Part shown: positions 62,687 through 64,000 of the stretch, piece after piece | How positions within the stretch are numbered: the first letter of the stretch is position 1 | How the letters are laid out: every line of letters starts with the position of its first letter | Origin: Flammeovirgaceae bacterium 311 | Lineage (GTDB): Bacteria > Bacteroidota > Bacteroidia > Cytophagales > Cyclobacteriaceae | Assembly: GCA_000597885.1 (NCBI GenBank) | Contig: CP004371.1 | Location: 682,001-746,000, forward strand | DNA length: 64,000 nt | Direction: 5' to 3' | The notes under the pieces: generated by a model | What the model was told of the DNA's origin: nothing | The model's input: the letters and a program-made list of their open reading frames with translations, nothing else | Database searches by the model: none | Translations under genes and position numbers: made by a program

Positions 62687-64000
62687 CTATTTCAGCATTC
62701 CTGTACGCCTTAGCAATGCTTCGGGAGATGGTTCTTTTCCCCTGAATCTTTTGTAAAGCTCCATAGGATGCTCACTACCGCCTGCACTTAATACATGTTT
62801 TCTGAACAGATCTGCGGTATCTTTATTGAAGATTCCTTTCTCCTGAAAAAACTCAAATGCATCTGCATCCAATACTTCTGCCCACTTATAGCTGTAGTAG
62901 CCGGAAGCATAGCCGCCCTGGAAGATGTGTGAAAAGGAAGTACTGGTGCTGGTTCCCTGAACCGGGGGTAAAAGATCTGTTTCCTGCTGCAGCTCACGCT
63001 CATATGCACCTACATCATTTACGCTTGCCGCTTTTTTGATATGCCAGCCCATGTCCAGCTTAGCAAGCCCCACCTGCCTTACCGTCTGATATGCCTCCAT
63101 AAAATTAGCGCTTTCTTTGATCTTCTTAATCAGATTGGCTGGAATGGCCTCCCCTGTTTCATAATGCCTGGCAAAAAGATCTAGGCATTCTTTTTCATAA
63201 ACCCAGTTTTCGAACACCTGTGAAGGCAGCTCTACAAAATCCCAGTATACACTGGTTCCGGACAGGCTTTCGTATTTACCATCTGCCAGAATGCCATGCA
63301 GGGCATGTCCAAATTCATGAAACAGTGTGGTTACTTCGTTAAAGGTGAGCAGCGATGGTTTGGAGGCTGTTGGCTTGGTAAAGTTGCAAACAATAGAAAT
63401 GTGCGGACGTACATCCTGTCCATCTACCTTTTTCTGGCCGCGGTAAGAAGTCATCCAGGCACCATTGCGCTTGCCGGGCCTTGGGAAGAAATCAGCATAG
63501 AATACAGCTGTATGTCGGTTAAGCTCATCCAGCACCTCATATACCTTTACATCCGGATGATACACCTGCACACCCTGCAGCTCCTTAAACTGTAAGCCGT
63601 ACAGTTTTAAAGCTACCTGGAATACCCCATCTACCACATTCTCCAGCTTAAAATACGGCTTGAGCAATTCATCATCGATGGCATATTTTTCCATTTTAAG
63701 CTTTTCGGAATAATAGGCAATGTCCCACTTCTCCAGCCGCTCGGGTCCGCCAATAGATCTGGCATAAGCTGTTAAATCCTGTACTTCCTGCTCCGCTACT
63801 GGTTTGGCGTGCTTCAGCAGATTTTCCAGAAAATCCATCACCTTCGAGGGAGATTCTGCCATCCGCTCCTCCAGTACAAAATCCGCATGCGACTGATAGC
63901 CCAGCAGTTCGGCTCTTTCCTGCCGCAGCCTTACCTTTTTTAATATAATTTCCTGATTATCATACGCATCACCCTTAAAAGCTTTAGAACCATAGGCACG
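62687..64000 (-). CDS. M3-family metallopeptidase (oligopeptidase/Dcp type), 5' partial
   Basis: The frame stays open from the stop at 62687 to the window edge, giving 437 residues. The N-terminus lies outside, so an ATG at 63862 is internal. It has the zinc motif FHEFGHALHG (HExxH), the downstream third ligand in the ELPSQVFENWVYE segment (Glu), and a C-terminal half typical of M3 enzymes (YASGYYSYKWAEVLDADAFE, HVLSAGGSEHPMELYKRFRG). These enzymes cut short peptides, either in the periplasm or the cytoplasm. Relatives are about 680-700 aa, so roughly the C-terminal two-thirds is here. Confidence 0.95.
   Translation of the reverse strand, partial: RAYGSKAFKGDAYDNQEIILKKVRLRQERAELLGYQSHADFVLEERMAESPSKVMDFLENLLKHAKPVAEQEVQDLTAYARSIGGPERLEKWDIAYYSEKLKMEKYAIDDELLKPYFKLENVVDGVFQVALKLYGLQFKELQGVQVYHPDVKVYEVLDELNRHTAVFYADFFPRPGKRNGAWMTSYRGQKKVDGQDVRPHISIVCNFTKPTASKPSLLTFNEVTTLFHEFGHALHGILADGKYESLSGTSVYWDFVELPSQVFENWVYEKECLDLFARHYETGEAIPANLIKKIKESANFMEAYQTVRQVGLAKLDMGWHIKKAASVNDVGAYERELQQETDLLPPVQGTSTSTSFSHIFQGGYASGYYSYKWAEVLDADAFEFFQEKGIFNKDTADLFRKHVLSAGGSEHPMELYKRFRGKEPSPEALLRRTGMLK

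Overview
The window comes from a Bacteroidota chromosome, most likely a Cytophagales-type bacterium. The evidence is two kinds of type IX secretion (T9SS) sorting domains, a PorP/SprF protein, several CarboxypepD-type TonB-dependent or OmpA/PD40 proteins, start sites that mostly lack Shine-Dalgarno sequences, and -7 boxes of the TAnnTTTG type. I see no tRNA or rRNA genes, no insertion sequence, no CRISPR array and no prophage. Most of the window is ordinary core and envelope gene content. The accessory interest lies in metal regulation, one orphan-operator region and the giant T9SS adhesin locus.

Left part (1-16 kb): a minus-strand TroABCD/MntABCD-type metal ABC operon led by a DtxR/MntR regulator (4875 down to 243). 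One permease carries its own C-terminal DtxR-like domain. Three 16-bp WTTAG-N6-CTAAW palindromes sit at the regulator promoter, and two perfect copies recur without an obvious target at 9478-9534. A glycosyltransferase and dapD follow, diverging with only 2 bp between their start codons. Then come a DUF3108 protein, a gene-poor 1.2 kb stretch with small repeats, a membrane-anchored DNA/RNA endonuclease, a BaiN-like flavoprotein, 3-hydroxybutyryl-CoA dehydrogenase, an FAD amine oxidoreductase and an UlaG/NAPE-PLD-like metallo-hydrolase.

Middle part (15.5-45 kb): an OmpA/PD40 protein; a plus-strand envelope operon (1013-aa TPR protein, beta-barrel protein, SPOR protein, ExbB, ExbD, TonB) running into folC and trmB; a TrpF-fold pseudoenzyme divergent from thioredoxin; mnmA, a lipoprotein, a T9SS S8 protease, rpe and a TonB-dependent receptor in one close-packed run; a baeRF-type release-factor-like protein; gyrA with a TPR protein; two tandem msrA genes (one lipoprotein, one cytoplasmic); a DUF2254 membrane protein; and a GIY-YIG protein with two repeated helix-turn-helix units.

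Right part (45.7-64 kb): a three-gene surface locus made of a 2073-aa cadherin/VCBS-repeat adhesin with a type B T9SS sorting domain, a PorP/SprF partner and a 1651-aa OmpA protein with an alternating two-module stalk. It is laid out like the SprB/SprF gliding-adhesin loci. After it come a DUF4126 protein, a SulP transporter fused to a carbonic-anhydrase-like domain that has lost all its zinc ligands, a GNAT acetyltransferase, a 61-aa orphan, a VOC protein and a 5'-truncated M3 peptidase that runs off the window.
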